Origin: Syntrophomonadaceae bacterium
GTDB taxonomy: Bacteria; Bacillota; Dethiobacteria; PWVN01
Assembly (NCBI GenBank): GCA_007136165.1
Contig: SLHK01000020.1
Span: forward strand, 1-11,819
Length of the DNA: 11,819 nucleotides
Direction of reading: 5' to 3'
The notes beneath the pieces were generated by a model. The model did no database searches, was not told where the DNA came from, and was given only the letters and a program-made list of their open reading frames with translations. The position numbers were made by a program, and so were the translations under genes. This document shows, in pieces, positions 1 to 6,025 of this stretch; the first letter of the stretch is position 1; each line of letters starts with the position of its first letter.

Positions 1-32
1 TGCTCATTTACATCAATTTGCTGCTTATCCAT
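1..32 (-). CDS. 5' end of an unidentified gene, cut by the left edge
   Basis: Only the first ten codons are visible, reading MDKQQIDVNE, so the product cannot be named. The ATG at 30-32 follows a GGGGG ribosome-binding stretch (39-43) at normal spacing. A second in-frame ATG at 36-38 lies too close to that stretch to be preferred. The gene is downstream of the IscU-like gene on the same strand, but about 215 bases of AT-rich DNA separate them, and a TATAAT box at 62-67 suggests it has its own promoter. The start call rests on the ribosome-binding site alone. Confidence 0.55.
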   Translation of the reverse strand, partial: MDKQQIDVNE

Positions 33-36
33 AGTC

Positions 37-90
37 ATCCCCCTTTTGATTTTGATAACCAATTATATTTTGCCCATTTAAAAGGGGGAT
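37..90 (-). promoter_or_regulatory. 11-bp perfect inverted repeat over the ribosome-binding site of the left-edge gene
   Basis: The arm at 37-47 (ATCCCCCTTTT on the plus strand) is perfectly repeated in inverted orientation at 80-90, with 32 bases between. In a minus-strand transcript entering from upstream, the arm at 80-90 would pair with the arm that contains the Shine-Dalgarno sequence and so would hide it. A TATAAT box lies almost exactly at the centre. The repeat is seen directly. Its role as an RNA switch or as a DNA operator is inference. Confidence 0.5.
62..67 (-). promoter_or_regulatory. Putative -10 box (TATAAT) for the left-edge gene
   Basis: A perfect TATAAT reads on the minus strand 29 bases upstream of the ATG at 30-32. 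The place where a -35 box should be (about 85-90) reads ATCCCC, which is not a sigma-A -35 element and falls in one arm of the inverted repeat. The box may therefore be chance in AT-rich DNA, or a promoter that needs an activator. Confidence 0.35.
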
Positions 91-247
91 ACTTTTTTTC
101 TTGATATTATTTTTTGGCAACCAAGGAATTTTTCTTTTGCTTCCCCTTTTGCTTATTTTTTAAATTTTTGCCGGCTGGCAAACCATAACCGTCCTCCGTT
201 TGCTGCTTGCTGTCCATGTTTGCTGCCCGTTTGCCATTTAGTCGGGC
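91..247. other. AT-rich spacer with a short hairpin and a repeated 9-mer
   Basis: No gene is visible here. A 6-bp stem (TTTGCC at 167-172 with GGCAAA at 177-182, loop GGCT) could help end transcription of the IscU-like gene, but no clean T-run follows on the minus strand. The 9-mer GTTTGCTGC occurs at 198-206 and again at 218-226. GGCAAAC (177-183) and GTTTGCC (229-235) form a wider inverted pair. I assign no function. Confidence 0.35.
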
Positions 248-634
248 TTACCAGTAGGAGCGGAGGTTTTCCAGGTAATTCATGACGGCGTTTTTCAACG
301 CCTGGACCCCCATAATGGAACAGTGCATCTTCTCTTCCGGAAGGCCTCCCAAATAATTCACGATATCTGCTTCGGTAACAGCCAGGGCTTCACCGATGTG
401 CTTGTCCTTGACCATTTCCGTGAGGGCGCTGCTTGTAGCGATAGCAGCAGCACAGCCCCGCAGTTGGAATTTTATATCTTCAATAACCTTCTCCCGGCTG
501 ACCTTGATGTAGATGACCAGGTAATCGCTGCATTCACCGCTTCCTGCCTCACCCACGCCATGGGCTTTGTATATGACTCCCACGTTCCTGGGATTGTTAA
601 AGTGCTCGTAAACTTTTTCTGTATAGGCTTCCAT
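248..634 (-). CDS. IscU/NifU-like iron-sulfur cluster scaffold protein
   Basis: The protein has 128 residues, the usual length of an IscU-type scaffold, which in this family holds a nascent Fe-S cluster made with sulfur from a cysteine desulfurase before passing it to target proteins in the cytoplasm. It opens with the family signature EHFNNPRNVG (10-19). It keeps three cysteines at the expected places: C35 with D37, C61 in GCAAAIATSS, and C105 in KMHCS. Two sites differ from the common form: GSGECSD stands where GNPxCGD is usual, and RGCAAA where FGCGAA is usual. The chaperone-recognition segment LPPVK is replaced by LPEEK. The start at 632-634 has AGGAGG at good spacing. No cysteine desulfurase gene is next to it, so the sulfur donor must be elsewhere. 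It is 94 bases downstream of the DUF4349 gene with no terminator visible between them, so it may share that transcript. The family is firm; the exact subtype is not. Confidence 0.88.
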   Translation of the reverse strand: MEAYTEKVYEHFNNPRNVGVIYKAHGVGEAGSGECSDYLVIYIKVSREKVIEDIKFQLRGCAAAIATSSALTEMVKDKHIGEALAVTEADIVNYLGGLPEEKMHCSIMGVQALKNAVMNYLENLRSYW

Positions 635-728
635 ACCAAGTGTCCTCCTATGCCTGCTTGGTCCCCGGCGTACTCCTTATAGCCTGAACCTGCCGCCTTG
701 CTGTAGTAAACATTAGCCGGCACATAAA

Positions 729-1637
729 CTACTGGGTCTTCTGGCTGGATCTGCGGTCAAATTTTTTCAGCACCTTGTAAAGGCCAAAGAGGCCAATCAG
801 GACCAAAGCAGCATATGGCATGGCCCGGAAAGAAAAGACGAAGAAATTAGCAGCCCCGTTGATGAGGGTGTTTAAACTTTCTGTCAGGGCAGCTACGGCT
901 CTTTCCCATGCTCCTTCAAAACCGACGGCGGTTACTCCCGGGGTGGCCGTTACCGTCTGGCGAATGCTTATGTGAATGGTGGAATAACTTACCCGGTCTT
1001 TTAAGTGGGTGAACTGGGCGGTGAGGGACTCGATATCCCCCCGGATGCGCACCAGTTCCCGCTCAATTTGAAGAATCTCTTCCACCGTATCGGCTTTCTG
1101 CAGGATTTCAGCGTAGCGTTCTTCCTGGCGGGCCAGGTTGTTAATGCGGGCTTCCATATCCACGTACTGGAGAGTCACATCGGTGTCTTGTGAATGACTT
1201 GAAGTTAGCCGCCCCAGGTCTTCTTCCAGGAAAAGCATGGTGACATCAAAGTGTTCCTGGGGAACCCGGACCGTCAAGTAGCTGTTCTGGTAGTCGCCCC
1301 TGGAATCGGTGTAAAAGTTGCTGCCGGCGATGAATCCTCTTTTTTCTTCCACAAACCGGCGAATTTTCTGCTCGCTTTCCCTGATATCCTCCACATTTAC
1401 GGCAACTTCCCCCGTTTTAACGGCATACCTTTGGCCATGATTCCCGTAACCATCCTCCCCGTCGTATGCCGCTTCCTGCTCTTCCATGGGAGAACCGGCA
1501 TCCCTGGTATAACCGTAACCAAGCGCCGCTGAATCCGCTTTGCCCGACTCATCAGCTGCCTGTCGAGAAGCACAGCCGCTGACCAGGGAAAAAAGAGCCA
1601 CCGTCAAAACCAAGGCAATTAGAAAAACCTTCTTCAT
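729..1637 (-). CDS. DUF4349 lipoprotein with C-terminal membrane helix
   Basis: The 302-residue protein starts with a lipoprotein signal peptide: MKKVF, a hydrophobic run, then the lipobox VSGC with the lipidated Cys at 22. A flexible acidic and glycine-rich stretch follows to about residue 70. The DUF4349 domain runs from about residue 72 to 230. It begins with YAVKTGEVAVNVED and includes a predicted coiled coil around RINNLARQEERYAEILQKA and the segment that follows. A hydrophobic helix near the C terminus (FFVFSFRAMPYAALVLIGLF) ends in basic residues. The domain should thus lie outside the membrane, anchored at both ends. The function of the family is unknown. I chose the ATG at 1635-1637, with a GAGGGGG site, over an in-frame GTG at 1692-1694, because the longer form would put 19 charged residues in front of the signal peptide. 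Confidence 0.85.
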   Translation of the reverse strand: MKKVFLIALVLTVALFSLVSGCASRQAADESGKADSAALGYGYTRDAGSPMEEQEAAYDGEDGYGNHGQRYAVKTGEVAVNVEDIRESEQKIRRFVEEKRGFIAGSNFYTDSRGDYQNSYLTVRVPQEHFDVTMLFLEEDLGRLTSSHSQDTDVTLQYVDMEARINNLARQEERYAEILQKADTVEEILQIERELVRIRGDIESLTAQFTHLKDRVSYSTIHISIRQTVTATPGVTAVGFEGAWERAVAALTESLNTLINGAANFFVFSFRAMPYAALVLIGLFGLYKVLKKFDRRSSQKTQ

Positions 1638-1693
1638 CAGTAAAGCCCCCTCTCTTTTTCCCTTTAGACGCACCCTTGGGAAGAAAAGTTTCA

Positions 1694-1811
1694 CTATTTT
1701 GAAAACAAGTCAAAGGAGCCTGACCCCGTTGTTAACCTATTTTGAAAAACCGAGAAAGTTAACAAAAGAGCCTGACCCCGTTGTTACTGACCCCGTTGTT
1801 AACTTTCTCGC
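1694..1811. repeat. REP-like element: repeated GAGCCTGACCCCGTTGTTA units
   Basis: The 19-mer GAGCCTGACCCCGTTGTTA occurs at 1716-1734 and 1768-1786, and a shortened copy, CTGACCCCGTTGTTAAC, at 1787-1803. The 12-mer CTATTTTGAAAA precedes the first two copies, at 1694 and 1737, so the block looks like two longer units of about 43 and 50 bases plus a partial one. A 15-bp perfect inverted repeat (CGAGAAAGTTAACAA, 1751-1765 with 1796-1810) frames the later copies. The element sits one base from the rnhA stop codon and ends 56 bases before the DUF4349 start. The layout resembles extragenic palindromic (REP-type) repeats, but no transposase is in the window, so the class is inferred. Confidence 0.6.
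1743..1810 (-). terminator. Possible terminator of rnhA formed by the repeat element
   Basis: Read on the minus strand, the 15-bp inverted repeat 1796-1810/1751-1765 can fold into a long stem with a 30-base loop, followed by GGTTTTTC. The stem is strong for its AT content and lies directly after the rnhA stop codon, but the T-run is short and the loop is long. Termination is plausible, not proven. Confidence 0.4.
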
Positions 1812-2270
1812 CTAACCTTCGGCGTCAGCATCAGGGGAGTTTTTCTGAATTTCTTCCCTGGCCAGGGCATCGCAGCGGTCGTTCAAGAGGTTGTTGCTGT
1901 GCCCCTTAACCTTGATCCAGCGCACCTGGTGTTTGTGAACCAGGTCCAACAGTTCCATCCACAGGTCCTGGTTTACCACCGGCTCCTTTCGGCTGCTAAT
2001 CCACCCGTTCCGCTGCCAGGCGGCGAACCAGTCCTGCTTGAAAGCGTTCACCAAATAGGCGCTGTCGCTGTAGAGGCGGACGCGGCAGGGTTCCTTCAGG
2101 GACTTTATAGCTTCCACGGCGGCCTTGATTTCCATCCGCTGGTTGGTGGTCTGGGGCTCATATCCGGAAATTTCCTTCCGGTGGCCGTTATACAGGAGGA
2201 CCGCCGCCCAGCCGCCGGGCCCCGGGTTGCCGGAACAGGCGCCGTCGGTATAGATTTGTACTTCCTTCAT
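1812..2270 (-). CDS. rnhA: Ribonuclease HI
   Basis: RNase HI cuts the RNA strand of RNA-DNA hybrids, removing R-loops and primer RNA in the cytoplasm. The 152-residue protein has the usual length. It shows the start motif IYTDGACSGNPGPGGWA with catalytic D9, then TNQRMEIKAA with E47, LYSDSAYLVN with D69, and KGHSNNLLNDRCD with H124 and D134. These match the D-E-D-H-D set of the E. coli type enzyme (D10, E48, D70, H124, D134). The W81-W90 segment, DWFAAWQRNGW, corresponds to the basic protrusion of that type. The start at 2268-2270 has a GAGGGA site at short spacing. The gene follows the UPF0182 gene after 148 bases and is followed at once by the repeat element. Confidence 0.96.
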   Translation of the reverse strand: MKEVQIYTDGACSGNPGPGGWAAVLLYNGHRKEISGYEPQTTNQRMEIKAAVEAIKSLKEPCRVRLYSDSAYLVNAFKQDWFAAWQRNGWISSRKEPVVNQDLWMELLDLVHKHQVRWIKVKGHSNNLLNDRCDALAREEIQKNSPDADAEG

Positions 2271-2286
2271 GTGCTTCCCTCATCTC

Positions 2287-2418
2287 TTACTGATTCTGCC
2301 CCGTATATGCTGCGCTGTATCTCTTGATAGACTGCTGCAGTTCAGCATTGGCAGCCAACACCGGCAGTCGGCAGCCTGGTTCCGACGGGTGCCGCAATAA
2401 GGAGGGGGTATGGCAGCC
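2287..2418 (-). other. Spacer that stays open in frame with the UPF0182 gene past its stop
   Basis: After the UPF0182 stop codon (TAA at 2419-2421) the same frame continues for 43 sense codons to a second TAA at 2287-2289. The last part reads ANAELQQSIKRYSAAY and looks more like protein than random sequence. I find no start codon with a ribosome-binding site inside it. It could be a decayed C-terminal segment, the remnant of a small gene, or chance. Confidence 0.2.
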
Positions 2419-5172
2419 TTACTGGTAGGGGGCCAGTAATTCTTCCAACTCCTCCATAATCCGGCCGTACTGGGCAAAATCCCCTTCCCGCAGGCGCTCC
2501 TGGGCCCGGGAGAAGAGTTCCGCCGCCTGCTGCAGGATAAGGCGAAGTTCCGGGTCCAACCCGGGAGGAGGGGTAACGACCGGTTCTTCATCGTCTGCAG
2601 GGGGTTCTTCATCGTCTGCAGGGGGTTCCGGCTCCTCATCGGCAGGAGGCACCGGCACCCCATCCCCCTTATAATCCCCAAAAATCCGCATCAGAGCCGC
2701 ATCCAGGTTCTCCTCCATGACCACCATGTCCCCGTAGGCTACAATAACCCGGGCCAGTTCCGGCAGCTGGCTCTGGTCGGACCGGAGGTAAAGGGGTTCC
2801 ACGTAGAGGATGGAATCATTGACGGGAAGTACCAGCAGGTTCCCCCGGATAACGCTGGAACCGCGCTGGTCCCACAGGGAAATCTGCTGGGAAATTACGG
2901 AGTTCTGGTCAATCCGGGCCTCAATCTGCTGGGGGCCCCAGATGGTCCGGTCCTTGGGGAAATTGAAGAGAATCAGTTCCCCGTAATTATCACCGTCCAT
3001 CCGGGCTGCCATCCAGGAGATCATGTTGTTCCTTTCGTTGGGGGTGAAGGGGAGCATGAGGACAAATTCCTCCTTCTCCTCCCCGGGCAGCTGAATGGTA
3101 GTGTAGTAAGGCTCCATCACCTGGGACTGGCCCTGGTACTGCTCCGTGGGGAACTGCCACTGGTCTTCCTTGGTGTAAAAGACCCGGGTATCCTGCATAT
3201 GATAGGTGCGCAAAACAGAGGCCTGCAGGTTAAACATCTCCACGGGATACCGCAGGTGGGCCCTTAGCCCCCCGGGCATTTCCTCCAGGGGTTTAAAAAG
3301 ATCGGGGAAAATGTGGGCATAGGTCTGGATCAAGGGGTCATCGGGCTCAGCAACATAGTAGGTGACATCTCCGTTGTAGGCATCCACCACCACCTTCACT
3401 GAATTCCGGATATAGTTTGCCCCGCCGTACTGCTGGCTGTAGGGGTAAAGGTTGGTGGTGGTATAGGCATCCCTAACCCAGAAGAGGCGGCCGTCGTCTA
3501 CCACGATGTAGGGGTCCCGGTCCATCCGCAAAAAGGGAGTGATTTTCTCCGTCCGCCCGGCGATATCCCGGTAAAACATGACCTGGCTTTCCGGGGTCAG
3601 TTCCCCCGACAGCATTATCTGATAGTCCCCCATTTTCAGGGCGAAGAGGAGGCGCCGGAAGAACCCGCCCAGTTCCACGCCGCCGCTGCCTTCGTAGGTG
3701 GTATAGGCATTGGTGTTCCCCAGGGGGTAGTCAAACTCTTCCGTTTTGGTGTTAACAATCACATATCCCTTGGTGAGCTCACCGTAATAAATCTGGGGCC
3801 GGGTGAGTTCGGTGCCCGCCGCCGTCCGGGGAGGCACATCCTGGATGAAATAGGTGGGCAGGCCTTCGGAGGTAACCTCGTTGACAGGGCTCATGGCCAC
3901 CCCGTAACCGTGGGTGTACTGAAGGCGCTGGTTTACCCAGGTCTGGGATGCCGGCGGCAGCCTGTCCTTGTCCAGTTCCCGGGCGGAAATCATAACCTGG
4001 CGGTAATTCCCGTCCACCTGGTAGCGGTCGGAATCCACGCCGGTAAAGCGATAATACAGCCGAATCCCCTGCATCTGGTTAAAGGTGTCCTGTAAGGGGC
4101 GGTAATCCCACAACCTGACATTTCCCAGGGTATTTTCGTTGGCCATTAGGGCGGCGCCGTCTAGAGTATCCACGGCGGGAAAGTCCGTGTCGCTGATTTG
4201 ATCCAGGCCAAAGGCCCGGCGGGTAAAGTCAATATTGTGCCGGATATACTCCTGCTCCCTGTTGAACTGGTTGGGCTCCACCTGTAGAGTCTGGATTGCA
4301 TAGGGGTAAATCCCCCCCAGTATCAGGGAAGCCGCCACCAGGCCCAGGACACAAATCAGGATGATACGGGGTTTCTTCATGATAATATTTGCCACCAGGG
4401 CCGCAGCGCAAACCAGGGCCAGGACCATCAAGATATTCAGGGCCGGCAGCCGGGCATGGACATCGGTGTAACCGGCGCCCGTCACCACCCCCTGGGTGGA
4501 GTGGATGAGGTTAAAAGAAGCCAGGTGGTACCCCCAGGCTTTTACCAGGAAAAAGAGGGCCAGCAGCAGGGACAGGTGCCCGCCGCCTTCATAGAGAAAG
4601 GAAAGGTTTTTCAAGGAGATTCCAGGGGTCGAGGAGGCCAGGTAAATAGAGCCTATGACCAGCAGGGTAATTACAAGAAGGCTGGACAGATACTGGTTGA
4701 TAAAGTTATAGAAGGGCAAGGAAAAAACATAAAAACCCACATCCCGGGAAAATATGGGGTCCGCCAGGCCAAAGGGCTGGGCGCTGAAGAACTGGCGGAT
4801 TGTAAACCAGTAACCGCCGGTATAACCGGTAAAAAGAATGGCAAAAAGGAAGGAAACGGCGGCAAAAAAGACGGTGACCCGGTTCTTGGCCAGAATGTTC
4901 CCCGCCGGCGTATTCATCAAAGCCTGCCGCAACCGCAAGTTTGACATATCCACCACGGCCCGGCGGCTTAATAGCAAATTCAAGAAAAGAAAGGCAAAGA
5001 AGAAAAGGAAGGCGATGGCTTGAACGATAAAACGGTTGCTGAACAGGGTTACGAAAACAGAGGCGTACCCCAGGTTGGAAAACCAAAGGTAATCCAGGTA
5101 AAGGCTGCCCAAGGACCCGCTCAAAATAATAATGAATATGGCGCTGATTATCAACCATGTTGTTTTTTTCAT
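2419..5172 (-). CDS. UPF0182 family large membrane protein
   Basis: The protein has 917 residues, in the normal range for UPF0182 (COG1615), whose function is unknown. I see seven hydrophobic segments in the first third, near residues 6-26, 49-68, 98-117, 159-179, 198-214, 243-262 and 269-288. Family signatures are DPIFSRDVGFYVFSLPFY (138-155) and YPYAIQTLQVEPNQFNREQ (289-307). The rest is a large, mostly hydrophilic region, probably outside the cell. Near the end lies a Pro-Asp-Glu tail built on repeats of PPADDEE, followed by a helical segment (LILQQAAELFSRAQERL) that many family members share. The start at 5170-5172 has GGGAGGT at good spacing. The 116 bases upstream hold a TATATT box at about 5189-5194 but no clear -35, and I see no terminator after comEA, so read-through from comEA is possible. 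Confidence 0.93.
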   Translation of the reverse strand: MKKTTWLIISAIFIIILSGSLGSLYLDYLWFSNLGYASVFVTLFSNRFIVQAIAFLFFFAFLFLNLLLSRRAVVDMSNLRLRQALMNTPAGNILAKNRVTVFFAAVSFLFAILFTGYTGGYWFTIRQFFSAQPFGLADPIFSRDVGFYVFSLPFYNFINQYLSSLLVITLLVIGSIYLASSTPGISLKNLSFLYEGGGHLSLLLALFFLVKAWGYHLASFNLIHSTQGVVTGAGYTDVHARLPALNILMVLALVCAAALVANIIMKKPRIILICVLGLVAASLILGGIYPYAIQTLQVEPNQFNREQEYIRHNIDFTRRAFGLDQISDTDFPAVDTLDGAALMANENTLGNVRLWDYRPLQDTFNQMQGIRLYYRFTGVDSDRYQVDGNYRQVMISARELDKDRLPPASQTWVNQRLQYTHGYGVAMSPVNEVTSEGLPTYFIQDVPPRTAAGTELTRPQIYYGELTKGYVIVNTKTEEFDYPLGNTNAYTTYEGSGGVELGGFFRRLLFALKMGDYQIMLSGELTPESQVMFYRDIAGRTEKITPFLRMDRDPYIVVDDGRLFWVRDAYTTTNLYPYSQQYGGANYIRNSVKVVVDAYNGDVTYYVAEPDDPLIQTYAHIFPDLFKPLEEMPGGLRAHLRYPVEMFNLQASVLRTYHMQDTRVFYTKEDQWQFPTEQYQGQSQVMEPYYTTIQLPGEEKEEFVLMLPFTPNERNNMISWMAARMDGDNYGELILFNFPKDRTIWGPQQIEARIDQNSVISQQISLWDQRGSSVIRGNLLVLPVNDSILYVEPLYLRSDQSQLPELARVIVAYGDMVVMEENLDAALMRIFGDYKGDGVPVPPADEEPEPPADDEEPPADDEEPVVTPPPGLDPELRLILQQAAELFSRAQERLREGDFAQYGRIMEELEELLAPYQ
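2582..2623. repeat. Two perfect 21-bp tandem repeats inside the UPF0182 gene
   Basis: Copies lie at 2582-2602 and 2603-2623, with a degenerate third after them. The period is a multiple of three, so each copy encodes one in-frame heptad of the acidic tail (A-D-D-E-E-P-P). Slippage would change the length of this linker without breaking the frame. Confidence 0.85.
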
Positions 5173-5288
5173 TGCGACCTCCCGCTTAAGAATATAGCGT
5201 TAACTTAATAACTATTCTATTTCCGGGAGGGGAATCCTTTTTTATTGGCCTCATATCTTTTCGGCTTTTCTCATAAATATCTGCCTTT

Positions 5289-5864
5289 TCAGTAGATTGT
5301 CACCAGATGGCGAAGGGATGCCAGGATTTTATCTCCGATTCCGGGAACCAGAATCAACTCCTCAACGCTGGTAAAATAACCGTACTTCTCCCTGTGCTCC
5401 ACAATCTGGACCGCCCGGGCGGGGCCGATATTGGGCAGGGCCTCCAGCTCCCTGGCGGAAGCCGTATTTATATTAATCAACGGGCTGGAACTTTCCGGGT
5501 TGCCGCCGTTAACGTTACCTTCCTCCTCCCCTCGCTTAAAGGGGATTTCTATACGCTGCCCGTCATAAAGAGGTTGGGCCAGGTTGAAGGCGTGTTCGTC
5601 GGCTTCCGAATGGGCTCCCCCCGCTGCCTGGAGAGCATCCAGAGCCCTGGCCCCTTCCCTCAGGGTATAGACCCCGGGATTTTGTACAGCCCCTGCCACA
5701 TGGACGGTAATAACAGCCGGCTCCGAAATTATCTCTTCCGGTGCAGCTTCCGGCTCCTCAAAGGTTAGAGGTTCCGTTCCTGGTTTACTTAACCAGCGCC
5801 AGCCCAGGGCGATCCCCACCACCAAAAGAAGGATGACAATACCTGCCACATCCCGGCCTTTCAT
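5289..5864 (-). CDS. comEA: ComEA competence protein, DNA-binding receptor
   Basis: ComEA binds incoming double-stranded DNA on the outer face of the membrane and hands it to the ComEC channel during transformation. The 191-residue protein shows the complete family layout: an N-terminal membrane anchor (residues 6-24), an acidic linker to about residue 50, an SLBB domain (about 52-109, VHVAGAVQNPGVYTL), a short glycine/serine linker, and a tandem helix-hairpin-helix domain (about 131-191) with ININTASARELEALPNIG and ELILVPGIGDKI. The start at 5862-5864 has a GAGGGGAGG stretch close to the ATG. comEB and comEC are not in view and do not follow directly, since the next gene is UPF0182. The leuS terminator separates it from the gene upstream, so it should have its own promoter between 5865 and 5960; no convincing -35/-10 pair is visible there. 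Confidence 0.93.
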   Translation of the reverse strand: MKGRDVAGIVILLLVVGIALGWRWLSKPGTEPLTFEEPEAAPEEIISEPAVITVHVAGAVQNPGVYTLREGARALDALQAAGGAHSEADEHAFNLAQPLYDGQRIEIPFKRGEEEGNVNGGNPESSSPLININTASARELEALPNIGPARAVQIVEHREKYGYFTSVEELILVPGIGDKILASLRHLVTIY

Positions 5865-5965
5865 TGGCCTCCCCTCTTTCCCACTAAATTCTTAAAGTTA
5901 ACCGGGTCATTTCCTGGGAAATTCTGCACAGAACAACATTATCCTTCCTCATCATCCAAAAAAAT

Positions 5966-6025
5966 GCAAAAAAGGCTCTACCCGCAGATAGAGCCTTGGG
6001 GGGGCAAACCTTCCTCATTTGCCCC
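5966..6025 (-). terminator. Tandem hairpins ending leuS transcription
   Basis: Two stems follow each other on the minus strand. The first is an 8-bp stem (GGGGCAAA at 6001-6008 with TTTGCCCC at 6018-6025) that overlaps the leuS stop codon by one base. The second is a 9-bp stem (AAGGCTCTA at 5972-5980 with TAGAGCCTT at 5989-5997, loop of 8), followed by a run of Ts. The second is a textbook intrinsic terminator. Confidence 0.92.

Noticed and set aside
472..723. Minus-strand frame of 83 codons ahead of and overlapping the IscU-like gene
   Set aside because: Most of it overlaps a clear gene in another frame, it starts with GTG without a ribosome-binding site, and it matches no family I know.
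1638..1694. GTG at 1692-1694 as the start of the DUF4349 gene
   Set aside because: It would bury the lipoprotein signal peptide behind 19 mostly charged residues; the ATG at 1635-1637 has its own ribosome-binding site.
1694..1811. CRISPR array
   Set aside because: The copies are few, unequal in length and partly adjacent, with no regular spacers and no cas genes.
4456..4944. Plus-strand frame of 162 codons
   Set aside because: It is antisense to the membrane segments of the UPF0182 gene and shows no domain or ribosome-binding site.
5865..5965. Promoter for comEA
   Set aside because: GATAAT-like and TTGTTC-like words occur but not at workable spacing, so I do not call a site.
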